Of a stretch of DNA of 64,000 nt, positions 18,025-27,875 are shown in pieces (position 1 is the stretch's first letter; each line of letters opens with the position of its first letter). The notes beneath the pieces were generated by a model. The model was not told the origin of the DNA, made no database searches, and saw only the letters and a list, made by a program, of their open reading frames with translations. Source of the DNA: Paraburkholderia lycopersici (GTDB lineage Bacteria > Pseudomonadota > Gammaproteobacteria > Burkholderiales > Burkholderiaceae); the NCBI RefSeq assembly GCF_900096975.1, contig NZ_FMYQ01000007.1:1-64000 (forward strand). The letters are read 5' to 3'. The position numbers and the translations under genes are program-made.

Positions 18025-20412
18025 TCAGGTCCCGCTGCGGCGGGAGGCCATGCGGCCCAGCGCCCAGAACACCGTGAGCGCGACGATCAGGCCGGCGAGT
18101 ATGCCCGCGAGCGCCATCAGCGAGGGGTAGCGCGAGATGTGCACCCACGCTCGCGCATACCACGGCAGGTCGCCGACGAAGTAGCGCGCGCCCACGCGCA
18201 GCCCCTCCACCTGGCCCTGGCGCACGAGCGTGAGGTCGCCGTGCATCTGCGAGATCTTGCCGCCGTCCTGGAGCGCGTCGAGCACGTCGCCAAGCTGCGC
18301 CGACGAGGTGGTGGCGAGCGCCACCACGCTCTTGCCGCTCCTGAGCGGCGACTCGAAGGCGATCAGTGCGGCCATCGGGCCGCCGAGCGTGACGATCGAG
18401 CGACCCGACGGCGTCGAATCCTGATCCTCGATGCCGCCGAGCCAGCCGGGCCAGCCGCTTCGCTGGTCGCGCGTCGTCACTTCGGTCTTGCCGCGCGCGA
18501 TCAGGAGCGGCAGATCCTTGCCCCACTTCGCGAGCAGTTGCGCGCCCGAGCCCGAGCCGATCACGAGCAGGTCGCGCTCGCGCACGCTGTCCACCTCGCT
18601 TGCGGGCACGATCGTCACGCGCAGCGAGGGCAGGCCCGTCCATTGACCCATGTGGCCGAGCATCGTGAGCACGGCTTCCTGGTCTTTCGCGTCGGGCGCG
18701 TCAGGAATCACGATGGCCGTCTCCGAGAGGTCGGCCATGCGCGTGAACGGATAGCCGCTGTTCGCGAAGTAGGCGAGGTTCGGCAGCGCCGTGTAGTGCG
18801 CGAAGCCGCTGAAGTCGATCACGGAGTCGGGGTCGACGGCCGCACGCGCGACGTCGGCGGCCGTGGAGGTGCACAGGCCCGTCTTCTGCGAATCGATATG
18901 AAACTGGAACTGGAACTGGTTGTCGCTGCCCACGCGGAACGCGGGAATCTCCAGATTGGTCGAGGCGCGCGTATCGGGGCCAGAAAGCAGCGGCACGTTG
19001 ATGCGCGCCTCGTCGGACGCGCGCGTGACGGGCCGCAAATGCTGCGAGCGCACGAGCTGGTCGTTGATGCTCACGTTGAGCACGGAATCGTTCCACGCCG
19101 AAGGCGCCGTGTAGCGGTAGCGGATGTCGAGCGGCACGTTGCCGCGCGCCCAGGCGTAGAGATCGGCGGGCACGCGCAGGTTCACGCGGATCGCGGGCGG
19201 GTTGTAGCCCGATACCTGCAACTGCTGCGGGTCGCTCACGAGTTCGCGGAACAGCACCGGCCGGTCGGTGGGCACCCAGTTCGGCGCGTCATAGGGCTTG
19301 CGGGCCGGGCCGGGATCGACCGACTGCACCATCACGCTGCTGCCCGTCATGCCGGCCTGGCCGAGCACGAGCGCGTAGGCGGCCTTCTGCAGTTCTTCGG
19401 GCGTGCGGCCCGCGAGCACGAGGAGCTTGCGGCCCGACTGAGGATCGGCGGCCGGGTTCGGCATGACCGAGATCGTGGGGCCCTTGATTTCCGCCAGCTT
19501 GAGCCCTTCGGGCACCTGGTTCGGCAACGCGAGCGCGATGGCGTTGGCGTCGGGCGGCGCGGTGCGCGTGACCGGGAAGCGCGCACCGCGATAGCTCGCC
19601 AGCGCGCCAAGCCACGACGACACCATGCCGGCCGCGCGCAGCACGGGCACGCCCGCGTTGGCGGCCAGCACGAAGGGCACGCGCACGAGGCGGTTGTCGT
19701 GGCGGTCGAAGAACGGCACGGGCAGCAGCGCGAGGTCGTCGGGCAGCACGATGCCCGCCGTGTCGAGCTTGAGCGACGTTTCGGGACTCACGTCGGCCCA
19801 GAGGCTCGAATGATAGGCGTCCTCGCAGTGGTCGAGCGTGTAGTGCGCGATCATCTGCACGGTGATGCGGTTGAAGTCCGTGAAAAGGCGCGGGTCGAGA
19901 TCGATCTCGCTCGTGACGAGTTGCCCTGCCGTTTCCTTGACGAGTGGAATGGTCGCGACGACTTCGCCGTTCACGAACACTTTCAGATGCGAAAGCGCCC
20001 AGACGAGCGACGGCGAGTAGGTGTAGACGAGCTTGAGCCTGGCGCCGGTCACGACTTCGTCGGTGCGGACGTCGACGTTCATGCTGGCGGTGGGATCGAG
20101 GCCGCGCAGCGCGATCGGCCCGTACACACCCATCTGGCGCAGCGTGAACGTGCGCGAGCGCGGCTGCCCGAGCGGCGCGGGCGCCGCGGCCTCGGGCAGC
20201 ACGGCGCCGGGCGCGGTCTGGATGACAGGCGGTCCGGCGACGGCCGCGGAAGCCGCGCCTGGCCCAGACGCGGCGCCGGCGTTGGCCGCTGCCCTCGCCG
20301 TCTTCGCCGCGAGCGTGGCCGCAACGGCCGACTTGTCCGCCGCGAAAAGGCTCGATCCCACCAGTAATCCGGCGACGAGTGCGCCGAGCCCAATTTGAAC
20401 GGTTAGTCGCAT
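18025..20412 (-). CDS. bcsB: BcsB, cellulose synthase periplasmic subunit
   Basis: Periplasmic carbohydrate-binding partner of BcsA, anchored by a C-terminal membrane helix (YPSLMALAGILAGLIVALTV). The N terminus is a signal peptide followed by an alanine/proline-rich linker (residues 25-85). Repeated CBD/flavodoxin-like domains follow (LRQMGVYGPIALRG, LDHCEDAYHSSLWADVSPET). It is the first gene of the operon. In many loci bcsA leads and bcsB follows, whereas here bcsB and bcsA are separated by five genes. Start ATG at 20412; the upstream leader is structured (see the leader hairpins). Confidence 0.96.
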   Translation of the reverse strand: MRLTVQIGLGALVAGLLVGSSLFAADKSAVAATLAAKTARAAANAGAASGPGAASAAVAGPPVIQTAPGAVLPEAAAPAPLGQPRSRTFTLRQMGVYGPIALRGLDPTASMNVDVRTDEVVTGARLKLVYTYSPSLVWALSHLKVFVNGEVVATIPLVKETAGQLVTSEIDLDPRLFTDFNRITVQMIAHYTLDHCEDAYHSSLWADVSPETSLKLDTAGIVLPDDLALLPVPFFDRHDNRLVRVPFVLAANAGVPVLRAAGMVSSWLGALASYRGARFPVTRTAPPDANAIALALPNQVPEGLKLAEIKGPTISVMPNPAADPQSGRKLLVLAGRTPEELQKAAYALVLGQAGMTGSSVMVQSVDPGPARKPYDAPNWVPTDRPVLFRELVSDPQQLQVSGYNPPAIRVNLRVPADLYAWARGNVPLDIRYRYTAPSAWNDSVLNVSINDQLVRSQHLRPVTRASDEARINVPLLSGPDTRASTNLEIPAFRVGSDNQFQFQFHIDSQKTGLCTSTAADVARAAVDPDSVIDFSGFAHYTALPNLAYFANSGYPFTRMADLSETAIVIPDAPDAKDQEAVLTMLGHMGQWTGLPSLRVTIVPASEVDSVRERDLLVIGSGSGAQLLAKWGKDLPLLIARGKTEVTTRDQRSGWPGWLGGIEDQDSTPSGRSIVTLGGPMAALIAFESPLRSGKSVVALATTSSAQLGDVLDALQDGGKISQMHGDLTLVRQGQVEGLRVGARYFVGDLPWYARAWVHISRYPSLMALAGILAGLIVALTVFWALGRMASRRSGT

Positions 20413-20860
20413 CGGAACAGCCCTTTATCTTCGCGGTGCCCGCCTTTATCCAGTAAAGGCATCTACCAGGGATATAGGCGGACTTGCTCCGCCAGCCGTT
20501 ATCTCTCGAAACCGCCTCGATGTGGAATGAGTTTAGCGGACAGACAAGGACCGCGCCCTATGGGTGCGCGCGTTTATGCGCCTCGCGTAATCTGCGAGGA
20601 TGACGGGCTGGCGGTCGATGTGACATTTGCATGCGGCACGCGGGTTTTGTTGCGCGCACCGTCAGGATGATAAGGATGCCGCATCATTCGCCGGTATTCG
20701 ATCGCGCGCCGTGCGCAGCAAAGCGTGGGATGGGTTTGCGTCTTACGGTGGCGGGCCGCGAAGGAATCGACGCCTTGCGCATACCGGCCAGCAACGAAAG
20801 GGCCAGGCAGTTCATCCGCCGGGCCCTTTGTTCGCGTCGCTACGCGCGGACGACGACCGC
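20413..20860 (-). promoter_or_regulatory. bcsB leader with two hairpins
   Basis: This 448-bp gap must hold the bcs promoter. Within 85 bases of the bcsB start, the minus-strand leader would form two hairpins: GCCTTTA / TAAAGGC around 5 bases (20442-20460) and GGCGGA / TCCGCC around 5 bases (20477-20493). Neither has a U tract, so they are not ordinary terminators. No known c-di-GMP riboswitch motif was recognised. No clear -35/-10 pair was found further up, and no gene is seen in the rest of the gap. Confidence 0.45.
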
Positions 20861-23074
20861 TCAGAAGTCCGTCGTCATCGAGAACAACACCGTGCGTGGC
20901 GCGCCCATCGTTAGATAACCGCCATTGGTCGACGACCAGTAAGCCTTGTTCGCGAGGTTGTACACATTGGCGCGGAACGTGGTGGGACGGCCGAACACGC
21001 TCGTCGAGTAGCGCGCGCCGAGATCGACGGTGTCCCACGCCTGGATCGACATGGTATTGGCGGCGTCGAAATACTGCGGACCCGTGTGGGTCCAGCGCGC
21101 GGAGAGCGTGAGGCCCTGCACCCAGGGCACGTCGTATTCGGCGCCCAGGTTGACGAGGAAGCTCGGCACGCCCACCGGCTTCTTGCCGTCGGTCGCGCCG
21201 CCATCGGTGCCGCGCTGCTCGGCGTTGAGGTAAGTTGCGCCCGCAATCAGACGCACGCCCTTGTACACCTCGCCGAACACCGACGCCTCCACGCCGCGAT
21301 GCCGCTCGTTGCCATTGGCCACGAACACGCGCGCAGTATTGGTGTAGGTCTGCGGCTTTTCGAGCTGGAACAGCGCGAGCTGCGCACCGTACCTGCCGTT
21401 GTCGTACTTGGCGCCCACTTCGTACTGCTTCGTGCGCTCGGGCGCGAGCTGATCGCCGTAGTTCAGCGTGTTCTGCGGGGCAATGCCGCCCGCCGAAAGC
21501 GACTCGCTACGGTTCGCGTAGATCGACACGTTTTCCCAAGGCTTGACGACGAGGCCGAAAAGCGGCGTCGTGATCGAGTCGTTGTAGTTCGAGGTCTGCA
21601 GCAGCGTCGAGGACGAGTAGCCGTTCGAGAGAATTTCCTGATGACGCACGCCCACCGTGAACAGCACGCGGTCGTGGAAGAAGCCGAGCGTGTCCGATGC
21701 CGAGACGCTTCGCAGCAGGTTCAGCGCCGTGATCGGCGGGTTGCCGTTCGTGCCGGCGGAGGAGTTCGTCGGCGGATACGGCACCTGCGCCGTGTCGTAG
21801 AGATCGGTCGCGAACGGACCGCCGTAGGTCCAGCCCGATTGCGTCTCCACGCGCACGATCGAGGCGCCCGCGGTCACGAAGTGGCTCACCGGGCCCGTGT
21901 CGAAGCGGCCGCGCACGCCGGCTTCCGCCGACGTCGCGCCTTCCTTGCGCACCACGCCGAGCCGCGAGCCGGAGGTGTTCGCAGGGTCGGTGTAATAGGG
22001 CGAGAAGTATTCGCCGTGCTCGTTCGTGTGGCGCACGCCGCCCGTCACGTAGGCCGTCCAGCCGGGCAGGAAGTCGTACTCGGCGCGCAGGATGCCGACC
22101 GTGTCTTCCGCGTCGCTATAAGACCAGGTTTGCGCATAGTTATGGGTGGCCGAAGGCACGGCCGGGATCTCGTCGCCCGAGACGTAGACGACCGGACGGC
22201 CGTCCGAGACGTGCTGGCGCTGGTAAAGAAAGTCGCCTTCGAGGCGCAGCTTCTCGCCGCGCCAGTCGAGCGTCACGGCCGTCTGGTTGTTGCGGCGCAT
22301 TTCGTCGTCGATGCTCGTTTCGCCGTCGCGGTTCGACTGATTCACGCGAATGCCGAACTGGTCGTTCTCGCCGAAGCGGCGGCCGACGTCGATATGCGTG
22401 CCGAACTCGCCCGACGCGCTGCCTTCGAGCGTCACGCGCGTGAGCGGCTTGTCGTCGGCGCGTTTGAGCTGCAGGTTCACGCTGCCGCCGATCGCGCTGC
22501 CGTTGGGCGACGTACCATTCACGAACGCGCTCGCGCCCTTGAAGATGTCCACGCGCTCGAGCGCGGCCGTCTCGACGAGCTGGCGCGGCGTGATGCCGTA
22601 GAGGCCGTTCAGCGAGATGTCGTCGCTGTCGAGCGTGAAGCCGCGAATGACGTAGATCTCCTGAAAGTTGCCGTAGCCGTAGGCCGTGCGCACGGCGGGG
22701 TCGTTGGAGAGCACGTCGCCGATGGTGCGCGCCTGCTGGTCTTCTATCAGCTTCGCGGTGTAGGTCGTCATGCTGAACGGCATGTCGATGTTCTTCTGCG
22801 AGCCGAGCACGCCGAAGTCGCCGCCGCGCGCCACGTGGCCGCCGCCGAAGGTCGGCTGCAGGTCGCCCGGCAGCGGTTCCTGTGCCGCTTGCACCTTCAC
22901 CGCGGGTAACGTGGCGTTGTCGGCGTCGCCGGTTGCGGCGGTCGATGTCGCGGCCGCCTGCGCGAACGCCGCGGCTGGCAGGCTGAAGGCGGTGATGGCC
23001 GCGACGATGGCGGCGCGGGACGTCGAAAAGGTCGAAGGCGGATTGAAAGGCGCGTGAAAACGGGGTGCGGACAT
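20861..23074 (-). CDS. TonB-dependent siderophore receptor
   Basis: A 737-residue outer-membrane receptor that imports a ferric siderophore using TonB energy. The signal peptide (residues 1-39, ending AAAFAQA) is followed by a plug domain (MTTYTAKLIEDQQARTIGDV, IYVIRGFTLDSDDISLNGLY, ERVDIFKGASAFVNG). A 22-strand barrel ends in a terminal phenylalanine (TVLFSMTTDF). The fold is that of ferrichrome/pyoverdine-type receptors (FpvA/FhuE group), but it has no signalling extension because the plug starts soon after the signal. A Fur box lies upstream. The siderophore cannot be named from sequence. Confidence 0.94.
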   Translation of the reverse strand: MSAPRFHAPFNPPSTFSTSRAAIVAAITAFSLPAAAFAQAAATSTAATGDADNATLPAVKVQAAQEPLPGDLQPTFGGGHVARGGDFGVLGSQKNIDMPFSMTTYTAKLIEDQQARTIGDVLSNDPAVRTAYGYGNFQEIYVIRGFTLDSDDISLNGLYGITPRQLVETAALERVDIFKGASAFVNGTSPNGSAIGGSVNLQLKRADDKPLTRVTLEGSASGEFGTHIDVGRRFGENDQFGIRVNQSNRDGETSIDDEMRRNNQTAVTLDWRGEKLRLEGDFLYQRQHVSDGRPVVYVSGDEIPAVPSATHNYAQTWSYSDAEDTVGILRAEYDFLPGWTAYVTGGVRHTNEHGEYFSPYYTDPANTSGSRLGVVRKEGATSAEAGVRGRFDTGPVSHFVTAGASIVRVETQSGWTYGGPFATDLYDTAQVPYPPTNSSAGTNGNPPITALNLLRSVSASDTLGFFHDRVLFTVGVRHQEILSNGYSSSTLLQTSNYNDSITTPLFGLVVKPWENVSIYANRSESLSAGGIAPQNTLNYGDQLAPERTKQYEVGAKYDNGRYGAQLALFQLEKPQTYTNTARVFVANGNERHRGVEASVFGEVYKGVRLIAGATYLNAEQRGTDGGATDGKKPVGVPSFLVNLGAEYDVPWVQGLTLSARWTHTGPQYFDAANTMSIQAWDTVDLGARYSTSVFGRPTTFRANVYNLANKAYWSSTNGGYLTMGAPRTVLFSMTTDF

Positions 23075-23651
23075 AAAAAGTTCGAAGCGATAGTGGCGCG
23101 GGCGCCCTTGGTGCCTGTGATGCCCCGAGGCCCCTGGGCGAATGGTTTTGCTCGTCGGCTGGACGGGTGCGTCAGGGCGTACTCCGTCGGCTCCGGCAAA
23201 AGTATGCGGATTGTATTACAAATGAGAATGATTGTTATTTATTCGATCACCGCGAATGAGTGTATTCAGCGTTTACGCAACAACTTCGGTCTCACGAAGC
23301 CGATGCAGACGCAACGAAAGCCCGATTCGTTGGGGGGTAGGGAGGGGGATAGGCGAGTCGGCTGTGGCTAGCACTTTCGCCATGTTGCGCGCTCAACCAA
23401 CGCGTTGGCCGACCGGTTCGCACGGCGCTCCCGAATTCGCGCCAGTGCCCGTCAATAAGCAGATTCGATGCGCTCGCGCAGTCCTTTCTCAGGTTCGCGC
23501 AATGTGCGCAAACCTGCGATGGGGCATCGTGACGATCGACGTATGGTGGACCGGAAATGACTGAAAAATCGCTGCCGTGGCGAGTGCGCGCAGCGCGGAT
23601 TGCGTCTGGCGCGCGGGCGGTGCTCGTTTCGCTTCTATGCGGCGCCCCCGC
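23075..23651. other. Intergenic region upstream of the siderophore receptor
   Basis: About 577 bp between the receptor start and the end of the LysR gene. It holds the Fur box described separately. I see no supported gene in the rest. Confidence 0.5.
23220..23240 (-). promoter_or_regulatory. Fur box upstream of the TonB receptor
   Basis: AATGAGAATGATTGTTATT matches the 19-bp Fur consensus GATAATGATAATCATTATC at most positions and lies about 150 bp upstream of the receptor start in an AT-rich patch. Iron-dependent repression is the natural reading. Confidence 0.75.
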
Positions 23652-24911
23652 TCAACCTGCGCGCCGTCCTTCCACCACGCGCGCGGCCGGCGCCATGTCC
23701 ATCACCGCAAGACGGATCGCGTCGATCAGCGCGCGAGCCGCAGGCGAGGGCGAGCCCTGCGCGCGCAGCGTGAGGCCGATATCGCGGCGCGTGTGCTGCA
23801 ACGGCACGTCGAGAATCGCGAGCTGGTGCGACTCGATTTCATAGTGCAGTTGCTGCGCGCAAAGCGCCGTGATCATGTCCGTGCCGAGCAGCAGGCCGCG
23901 AATCACGGCGAGATCGGCGGTTTCGACGATGGGCATGGGCGGCTTGAGCTTCACGCGCCGGAACTGCGCTTCGAGCAGCCCGCGCGACGGCGAATGCGCG
24001 CGCGAAAGAATCCACCGGGCGTCGCGCAGGTCGTGCAGCGTGAGGCCATGCCGGTTCGCCAGCGGATGATCGCGCCGCGCGAGCACGACCATGTCCTCGG
24101 ACATCAGCCGTTCGCTGGCGAGGCCGCTGGCCGTGTCGTTTTCGCGCAGCGCGCCGAGCACGAAGTCGACGTCGCCCGCGCGCAGGCCGGCCACCAGCAG
24201 TTCGTAGGCGCTTTCGTCTGTCACGACGCGCACGCCCGGATGCTGCGCGCAAAGGCGCGCGATGGCGGCCGGCAGAATCAACGTGCGTCCCAGCGGCAGC
24301 GCTCCCACCGTCACCGCGCCCTGGATGTTGCCGCGCAGCGCCGCGATGTCGTCGGGCACGTGGCGCAGTTCGTTGAGCGCGCGCCGCACGTGCAGCACGA
24401 AGGTTTCGCCCTCGGCCGTGAGCAGCACGCCGCGCGGCCCGCGATGAAAGAGCGTCACGCCCGAACCGCTTTCGAGCACGCGCATGGCGCTGCTCACCGC
24501 GGGCTGGCTGATGCCGAACGCATGGGCCGTGCTCGGCATGTGGCGGTGCCGCGCGAGCGCGACCAGGAGTTGCAGCCGCCGCGTGTTGAGGAGGTAGGCG
24601 GGCAGCGCGCCTTCGCTCAGCGTACGGCGGCGCGCCTGGCGCGCGGCGCACCACTGGGCGAGGTCTTCGAGTTCGCTGAAAATGCGCCCGCAACGTTCGA
24701 GCACCGCGCGGCCGGCGGCCGTGAGCAGCATGCCCGAAGGCTTGCGCTCGAAGAGCGGCGAGCCGAGCGCCGTCTCCAGTTCCTGCACCGAGCGCGTGAC
24801 GGCCGATTGCGCGCGATAAAGCGCCGAAGCGGCGCGCGTCGCGCTGCCGGTATCGGCAACGAGGCGGAAAGCGCGCAGATGCGCGAGGTTCAGGAGTTCG
24901 GGCTGGCTCAC
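23652..24911 (-). CDS. LysR-family regulator with two tandem HTH domains
   Basis: A 419-residue regulator, about 110 residues longer than a usual LysR protein. Two LysR-type winged HTH units are visible. The first is at about residues 9-68 (LRAFRLVADTGSATRAASAL, QSAVTRSVQELETALGSPLF). The second is at about 110-170 (LQLLVALARHRHMPSTAHAF, SQPAVSSAMRVLESGSGVTL). A standard effector-binding domain follows (about 190-400, RGNIQGAVTVGALPLGRTLI). A double HTH is uncommon but known in some betaproteobacterial and sphingomonad regulators. The target is unknown. It lies 40 bp downstream of the GntR gene on the same strand, so the two may be co-transcribed. Confidence 0.9.
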   Translation of the reverse strand: MSQPELLNLAHLRAFRLVADTGSATRAASALYRAQSAVTRSVQELETALGSPLFERKPSGMLLTAAGRAVLERCGRIFSELEDLAQWCAARQARRRTLSEGALPAYLLNTRRLQLLVALARHRHMPSTAHAFGISQPAVSSAMRVLESGSGVTLFHRGPRGVLLTAEGETFVLHVRRALNELRHVPDDIAALRGNIQGAVTVGALPLGRTLILPAAIARLCAQHPGVRVVTDESAYELLVAGLRAGDVDFVLGALRENDTASGLASERLMSEDMVVLARRDHPLANRHGLTLHDLRDARWILSRAHSPSRGLLEAQFRRVKLKPPMPIVETADLAVIRGLLLGTDMITALCAQQLHYEIESHQLAILDVPLQHTRRDIGLTLRAQGSPSPAARALIDAIRLAVMDMAPAARVVEGRRAG

Positions 24912-24951
24912 GGCTCGATGATCTCGTTCTGGGGTGGGATCCTGCCGTGTC

Positions 24952-25653
24952 TCATGCGGCGCGTGCGATCAGAGGCAGGCGGTCGACCGAGAGATTGAGG
25001 CTTTCCTTGGAAATATGGGTGTGCTCTTTCATCAGCGCCTCGACGCGCGCACCCTCGCCGTTCACGAGCGCGCCGACGATAGCGTGATGCTGGCGGTGCG
25101 CGTACGAAAGCATCGTGGACTGGCGCTCTTGCGCGGACTTGTCGAACACCACCGTGCCCGGCGAAACGAACGGAATCTTGTCGTTGAGCCCGAGCGCCGC
25201 GCTCACCGCGAGATTGTGCGCTGCTTCCACGATCAGTGCGTGGAAGCGGCCGTTCATCGCCGCGTAGCGCGTCTGCGCTTCGCTGTCGAGCGCGCCGTCC
25301 GCGAAGATCGCGTCGCCTTCGCGCAGGCAATCTTCGAGCGCGCGCACAAGCGCCGCATCCACGCCGCGTTCGGCCACCGAGCGCGCCGCGAGCCCTTCGA
25401 GCACGCCGCGCACGTCGATGGCGTTGAGCACGTCGGTCACGGAAAAGCGCCGCACGACATAGCCGCGTGCGCCCGAACGCTCGACGAGGCCTTCGGTGGC
25501 GAGCACGCTCAACGCATAGCGCAGCGGCGTGCGCGAAATGCCGAGGCGTCCGGCGAGCTGCGCCTCGACGAGCCGCTCGCCGGGCGCGAGCTCGCCGGAG
25601 AGGATGCGCGTGCGTAGCGCCTGCACGATGGTTTGCTGGGTCGTTCCGTTCAT
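24952..25653 (-). CDS. GntR-family (FCD/FadR subfamily) regulator
   Basis: A 233-residue regulator. The N-terminal winged HTH (residues 1-70: IVQALRTRILSGELAPGERL, LGISRTPLRYALSVLATEGL) is followed by an all-helical FCD effector domain with histidine metal ligands (NGRFHALIVEAAHN, YAHRQHHAIVGAL). Such proteins often sense small organic acids and repress a divergent catabolic gene. The start ATG at 25653 fits the family; the frame extends upstream to 25995 without domain content. The gene is divergent from the FAD oxidoreductase at 26415 across a 760-bp gap. Confidence 0.9.
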   Translation of the reverse strand: MNGTTQQTIVQALRTRILSGELAPGERLVEAQLAGRLGISRTPLRYALSVLATEGLVERSGARGYVVRRFSVTDVLNAIDVRGVLEGLAARSVAERGVDAALVRALEDCLREGDAIFADGALDSEAQTRYAAMNGRFHALIVEAAHNLAVSAALGLNDKIPFVSPGTVVFDKSAQERQSTMLSYAHRQHHAIVGALVNGEGARVEALMKEHTHISKESLNLSVDRLPLIARAA

Positions 25654-26414
25654 GTCATGCGTGAATTGCAGTTGGTGCAAGCGCGCCCGGCAGCGCGCGG
25701 CCTTGCGAGCTTGTTCTTCGATATCTGTTTCGTTTATGAGAGGACTGCCGAGGCGGATTTCCCGCGCCTCTTGCAACGAGGATTCAGGATACCAAAAACC
25801 GTTGCGGCCCACGGGCTTGAGGGATCGGCCCGCTAGCGAAACGAGCATGGAAGCCCGCGATTTACGAGGGAAAACGAAAATCGTCGGTTTAACTCTTACC
25901 CGCGGCCGGAACGGCATTTCTGTCATTTCGTATCCCAATTGAGGAATCGAGGGTGCCGAGGACGTATCCGGCCATGCGGTGCGCGCGCGCCGCATGGCCG
26001 GCAGCAGACGGCGAAATCATGGCGGGAATAATGAGCGGCATCGGCTACCCGCACGTGCCGACAATCGGCATGGCATGCGGCGCAACGCGAATTCGCCGAC
26101 GGAGGCGCAGGCAAACTTCCACTGCCTGACATCGCCAGCTACCGCGATCTCGCGATCCATCCTGCCGGGCCGTCCATGAACGACGGGTTCGACCTCACGG
26201 TCTTCAGGACAAGCCGCTCGGCCACGGCTGCAACTCGCCGCTTTCGCTCATGCTGCCGCATGAAGGCCGCTGGCCCGCCGGACCGCTTTTCTCTCCGTAC
26301 GACCGCTGCGGTTGTTCACGCCGGCCCGGCTCGCGACCATGGCACGCAAGGCACGCGAATTGGGCAAAATAGCGGCAATCGAAACAGGACTCGCGTGACG
26401 AGAAAGGAAGTTTC
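25654..26414. other. Long intergenic region, possibly with a decayed coding remnant
   Basis: 760 bp between divergent genes. Around 26090-26320 the plus strand has protein-like codon use split over two frames: one includes LPLPDIASYRDLAIHPAG, the next LGHGCNSPLSLMLPHEG. This could be a frameshifted remnant, but I cannot name a family and support is weak. Promoters for the GntR and oxidoreductase genes should lie at the ends. Confidence 0.3.
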
Positions 26415-27542
26415 ATGACGGACACGGTGGATTGCGTCGTGATCGGTGCCGGCGTGGTCGGTCTCGCGGTTGCGCGCGCGTGTGCGCAGCAGGGCTGGGA
26501 GACCGTCCTCGTCGAGGCGGAGAACGCCATTGGCACGGGCACGAGTTCGCGCAACAGCGAAGTGATTCACGCGGGCATCTACTATCCGCAGGGCTCGCTG
26601 AAGGCGCGCCTGTGCGTGCAAGGCAAGCACAAGCTTTACGCCTGCTGCGAAGAGAAGGGCGTGGAATACAGCCGTTGCGGCAAGCTCATCGTCGCGACGC
26701 ACGAAGGTCAGCTCGACGCGCTGCGGGCCATTGGCGCCGCGGCGGCGGCCAACGGCGTGGACGACCTGCGCTGGCTGGAGCGCGACGAGGCGCGCGCAAA
26801 GGAGCCGGCGCTCGATTGCGTGGCCGCGCTCGAATCGCCGTCCACGGGCATTGTCGACAGCCACGGCTTGATGCTCGCGCTGCAGGGCGACTTCGAAGCG
26901 GCGGGCGGCATGCTCGCGTTGCGCTCGCCGGTCACGGGCGGCGCGGTGAGGCCGGGTGAACCGACGCTGCTCGAGGTCGGCGGCGACGAACCGATGGAAC
27001 TGCTCGCAAAGCGCGTGGTGAACAGCGCAGGCCTCTATGCGCAGCAGGTGGCGGCATCGATCGAGGGCGTGCCCTCGGAGTCGATCGCGCCGGGCCGCTA
27101 TGCGAAGGGCAATTACTATTCGCTGGCCGGCGCGGCGCCGTTTGCGCGGCTCATCTATCCGGTTCCCGAAGAGGGCGGGCTGGGCGTGCATCTGACGATC
27201 GACCTCGGACGCCAGGCGCGCTTCGGTCCCGACGTGGAATGGATCGACACGATCGATTACACCGTCGACCCGGGCCGCGCGGCGACATTTTACGAGGCAA
27301 TTCGCCGTTACTGGCCCGCACTGCCTGACGGCGCGCTGCAACCGGGTTATGCTGGCATCCGCCCGAAGCTTGCCGCCGGCGGCAGGCGCGGCGACGGGCA
27401 TGGCGACGGCGACTTCATGATCCAGGACGCGCGCGGGCACGGCGTGAGCGGGCTCGTGAACCTCTACGGCATCGAGTCACCAGGGCTGACGGCTTCGCTC
27501 GCGATCGCGGACGAGGTGGTCGAACGCCTGAACATGAACTGA
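26415..27542 (+). CDS. FAD-dependent oxidoreductase (DAO / LhgO-like)
   Basis: A 375-residue D-amino-acid-oxidase-fold enzyme. The N-terminal Rossmann motif binds FAD ([20 protein letters not shown], then an acidic VEAE end). [19 protein letters not shown] resembles L-2-hydroxyglutarate oxidase (LhgO) more than glycine or sarcosine oxidases. The C-terminal FAD/substrate segment reads [19 protein letters not shown]. The likely reaction is oxidation of a 2-hydroxy acid to a 2-oxo acid, with the substrate uncertain. AGGAAG precedes the ATG at good spacing. The ABM-domain gene follows 39 bp later, so the two probably form an operon. The divergent GntR regulator may control it. Confidence 0.88.
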   Translation: MTDTVDCVVIGAGVVGLAVARACAQQGWETVLVEAENAIGTGTSSRNSEVIHAGIYYPQGSLKARLCVQGKHKLYACCEEKGVEYSRCGKLIVATHEGQLDALRAIGAAAAANGVDDLRWLERDEARAKEPALDCVAALESPSTGIVDSHGLMLALQGDFEAAGGMLALRSPVTGGAVRPGEPTLLEVGGDEPMELLAKRVVNSAGLYAQQVAASIEGVPSESIAPGRYAKGNYYSLAGAAPFARLIYPVPEEGGLGVHLTIDLGRQARFGPDVEWIDTIDYTVDPGRAATFYEAIRRYWPALPDGALQPGYAGIRPKLAAGGRRGDGHGDGDFMIQDARGHGVSGLVNLYGIESPGLTASLAIADEVVERLNMN

Positions 27543-27581
27543 ACGCATTGACGGATCGAAGCGAATCACAAGGAGAACAGG

Positions 27582-27875
27582 ATGGTCTACGAAATGGCGC
27601 ATATCACGGTGAGCGTGGGCAAGAACGCCGAATTCGAAGCGGGCGTTGCGCAGGCGCTGCCGCTATTTCACCGCGCGCGCGGCTGCCGCGGCGTGGAGCT
27701 GCAGCGCGGCGTGGAAGAGCCGAACCAGTATGTGCTCGTGGTGCAGTGGGATACCGTCGAGGACCACATGGTGCACTTTCGCGAGTCGGCGGACTTCCAG
27801 GAGTGGCGGCGCCTCGTCGGCCCGTATTTCGAAAAGCCGCCTGTGGTCGGGCATACGCAGGTCGTCGTGAAGTAA
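27582..27875 (+). CDS. Antibiotic biosynthesis monooxygenase (ABM) domain protein
   Basis: A 97-residue single-domain protein of the dimeric alpha/beta-barrel ABM fold (MAHITVSVGKNAEFEAGV, PNQYVLVVQWDTVEDHMVHF, RESADFQEWRRLVGPYFEKP). Members include quinol monooxygenases, heme-degrading enzymes and putative isomerases, so function cannot be fixed. AAGGAG lies upstream. It follows the FAD oxidoreductase at operon spacing. Confidence 0.85.
   Translation: MVYEMAHITVSVGKNAEFEAGVAQALPLFHRARGCRGVELQRGVEEPNQYVLVVQWDTVEDHMVHFRESADFQEWRRLVGPYFEKPPVVGHTQVVVK

Noticed and set aside
20413..20500. A c-di-GMP riboswitch in the bcsB leader
   Set aside because: The hairpins do not show the GEMM-I or GEMM-II conserved core bases.
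25923..26132. A CxxCH-like motif (CAACHADC) in a short minus-strand frame, suggesting a cytochrome c
   Set aside because: Single motif in a low-complexity frame without signal peptide or distal methionine region; chance match.
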